From contig NZ_KE992175.1 in the NCBI RefSeq assembly GCF_000466425.1, positions 1-32,463 on the forward strand: DNA of 32,463 nt, read 5' to 3'. Origin of the DNA: Capnocytophaga sp. oral taxon 863 str. F0517. Lineage in GTDB: Bacteria > Bacteroidota > Bacteroidia > Flavobacteriales > Flavobacteriaceae. This document shows, piece by piece, positions 32,123-32,463 of this stretch (position 1 is its first letter; the number at the start of each line of letters is the position of its first letter). A model generated the notes under the pieces. That model did not search any database and was not told the origin of the DNA. It worked only from the letters and a program-made list of their open reading frames with translations. A program made the translations under genes and the position numbers.

Positions 32123-32463
32123 ATGAATCGTCTATTACTTTGTACTTTGTTACTCGTTGCTTGCAAGCAAAAGCCAGTAGAGCAACTCCCTACTACAGCC
32201 GAAAAGGAGGTAGTGGTACGAGATACTATAACTGTATCCGATATCCATCGCACGGATTCCCTATGGCATTCCTTTAAGAAATATAAGCGCCCCTATGTGG
32301 AGGGCTATATCATCAATAAGGATTATGTCATCTACCAAGAAAAAAATACCCGCAAGATCATAAAACCTGATATGGCGAGCTTTGCAATCCTCAATGTATC
32401 GGGATCGGCAGCTGACATAATCCTGATTTTTGCCAAAGACAAAAATGGGATCTATTACCAAGG
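32123..32463 (+). CDS. DKNYY-repeat lipoprotein, copy 3 (partial, runs off the window)
   Basis: The frame starts M-N-R-L-L-L-C-T-L-L-L-V-A-C, almost identical to copy 2, with a lipobox cysteine at residue 14. It stays open to the window end at residue 113. The lines G-Y-I-I-N-K-D-Y-V-I-Y-Q-E and A-K-D-K-N-G-I-Y-Y-Q correspond to the first two blocks of copies 1 and 2. The D-K-N-G-I-Y-Y core confirms family membership. The signal peptide and the upstream AAAACT-type repeats are shared with copy 2, pointing to a recent duplication that carried the leader along. The C-terminal part is outside the window. Confidence 0.85.
   Translation, partial: MNRLLLCTLLLVACKQKPVEQLPTTAEKEVVVRDTITVSDIHRTDSLWHSFKKYKRPYVEGYIINKDYVIYQEKNTRKIIKPDMASFAILNVSGSAADIILIFAKDKNGIYYQ

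Overview
The window looks like a chromosomal segment of a member of the Bacteroidota, class Flavobacteriia; an oral Capnocytophaga-type organism fits best, but that genus call is inference. The signs are a type IX secretion (T9SS) type-B C-terminal sorting domain at the left edge, repeated Bacteroidota-type promoters (-33 TTTG or TTG, 19-21 bp spacer, -7 TAnnTTTG), DKNYY-repeat proteins at the right edge, and housekeeping proteins of flavobacterial character. Genes are dense. The longest stretch without a gene is 24533-24801.

Layout. 1-1672: 3' part of a large surface protein with tandem Ig-like domains. 1844-4336: acyl-CoA ligase and FtsE-type ATPase (+). 4337-7163: a minus-strand operon of an unknown protein, an MntA/HepT toxin-antitoxin pair, a LuxE-like acyltransferase and RNase HII. 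7272-11334: aspS, a YafQ-type toxin-antitoxin pair, queA and aroK (-). 11471-11862: four tRNA genes (Lys, Lys, Lys, Leu). 11917-14780: PAP2 phosphatase (+), then endonuclease I, tilS and tRNA-Leu (-). 14894-17164: sufS and rpmH (-), rsmG (+). 17159-18959: accessory minus-strand block of two orphan proteins, a VOC protein and a YoeB-type toxin-antitoxin pair. 19048-20352: der (-). 20482-24011: a small exported protein followed by three tandem paralogous exported proteins of no family I recognise. 24065-28589: DUF192 lipoprotein (-), a membrane protein (+), an FMN-dependent alpha-hydroxy-acid dehydrogenase (+), an RclC-like membrane protein (-) and an AraC-type regulator (-). 28661-32463: three tandem DKNYY-repeat exported proteins or lipoproteins, the last cut by the window edge.

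How it works together. The core is translation and RNA housekeeping (aspS, queA, tilS, rsmG, der, rpmH, rnhB, tRNAs) plus sulfur mobilisation (sufS) and lipid activation. Three toxin-antitoxin modules of different families are wedged between housekeeping genes. The hydroxy-acid dehydrogenase, RclC-like protein and AraC regulator form a possible metabolism or oxidant-response neighbourhood; the regulator and the RclC-like gene share an identical promoter-proximal motif. The envelope genes are lineage-type families expanded by tandem duplication.

The most unusual non-coding structure is a set of short tandem arrays with 7-bp or 8-bp periods that sit at gene ends and in places run into the coding sequence. 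No CRISPR array, insertion sequence or prophage was seen.
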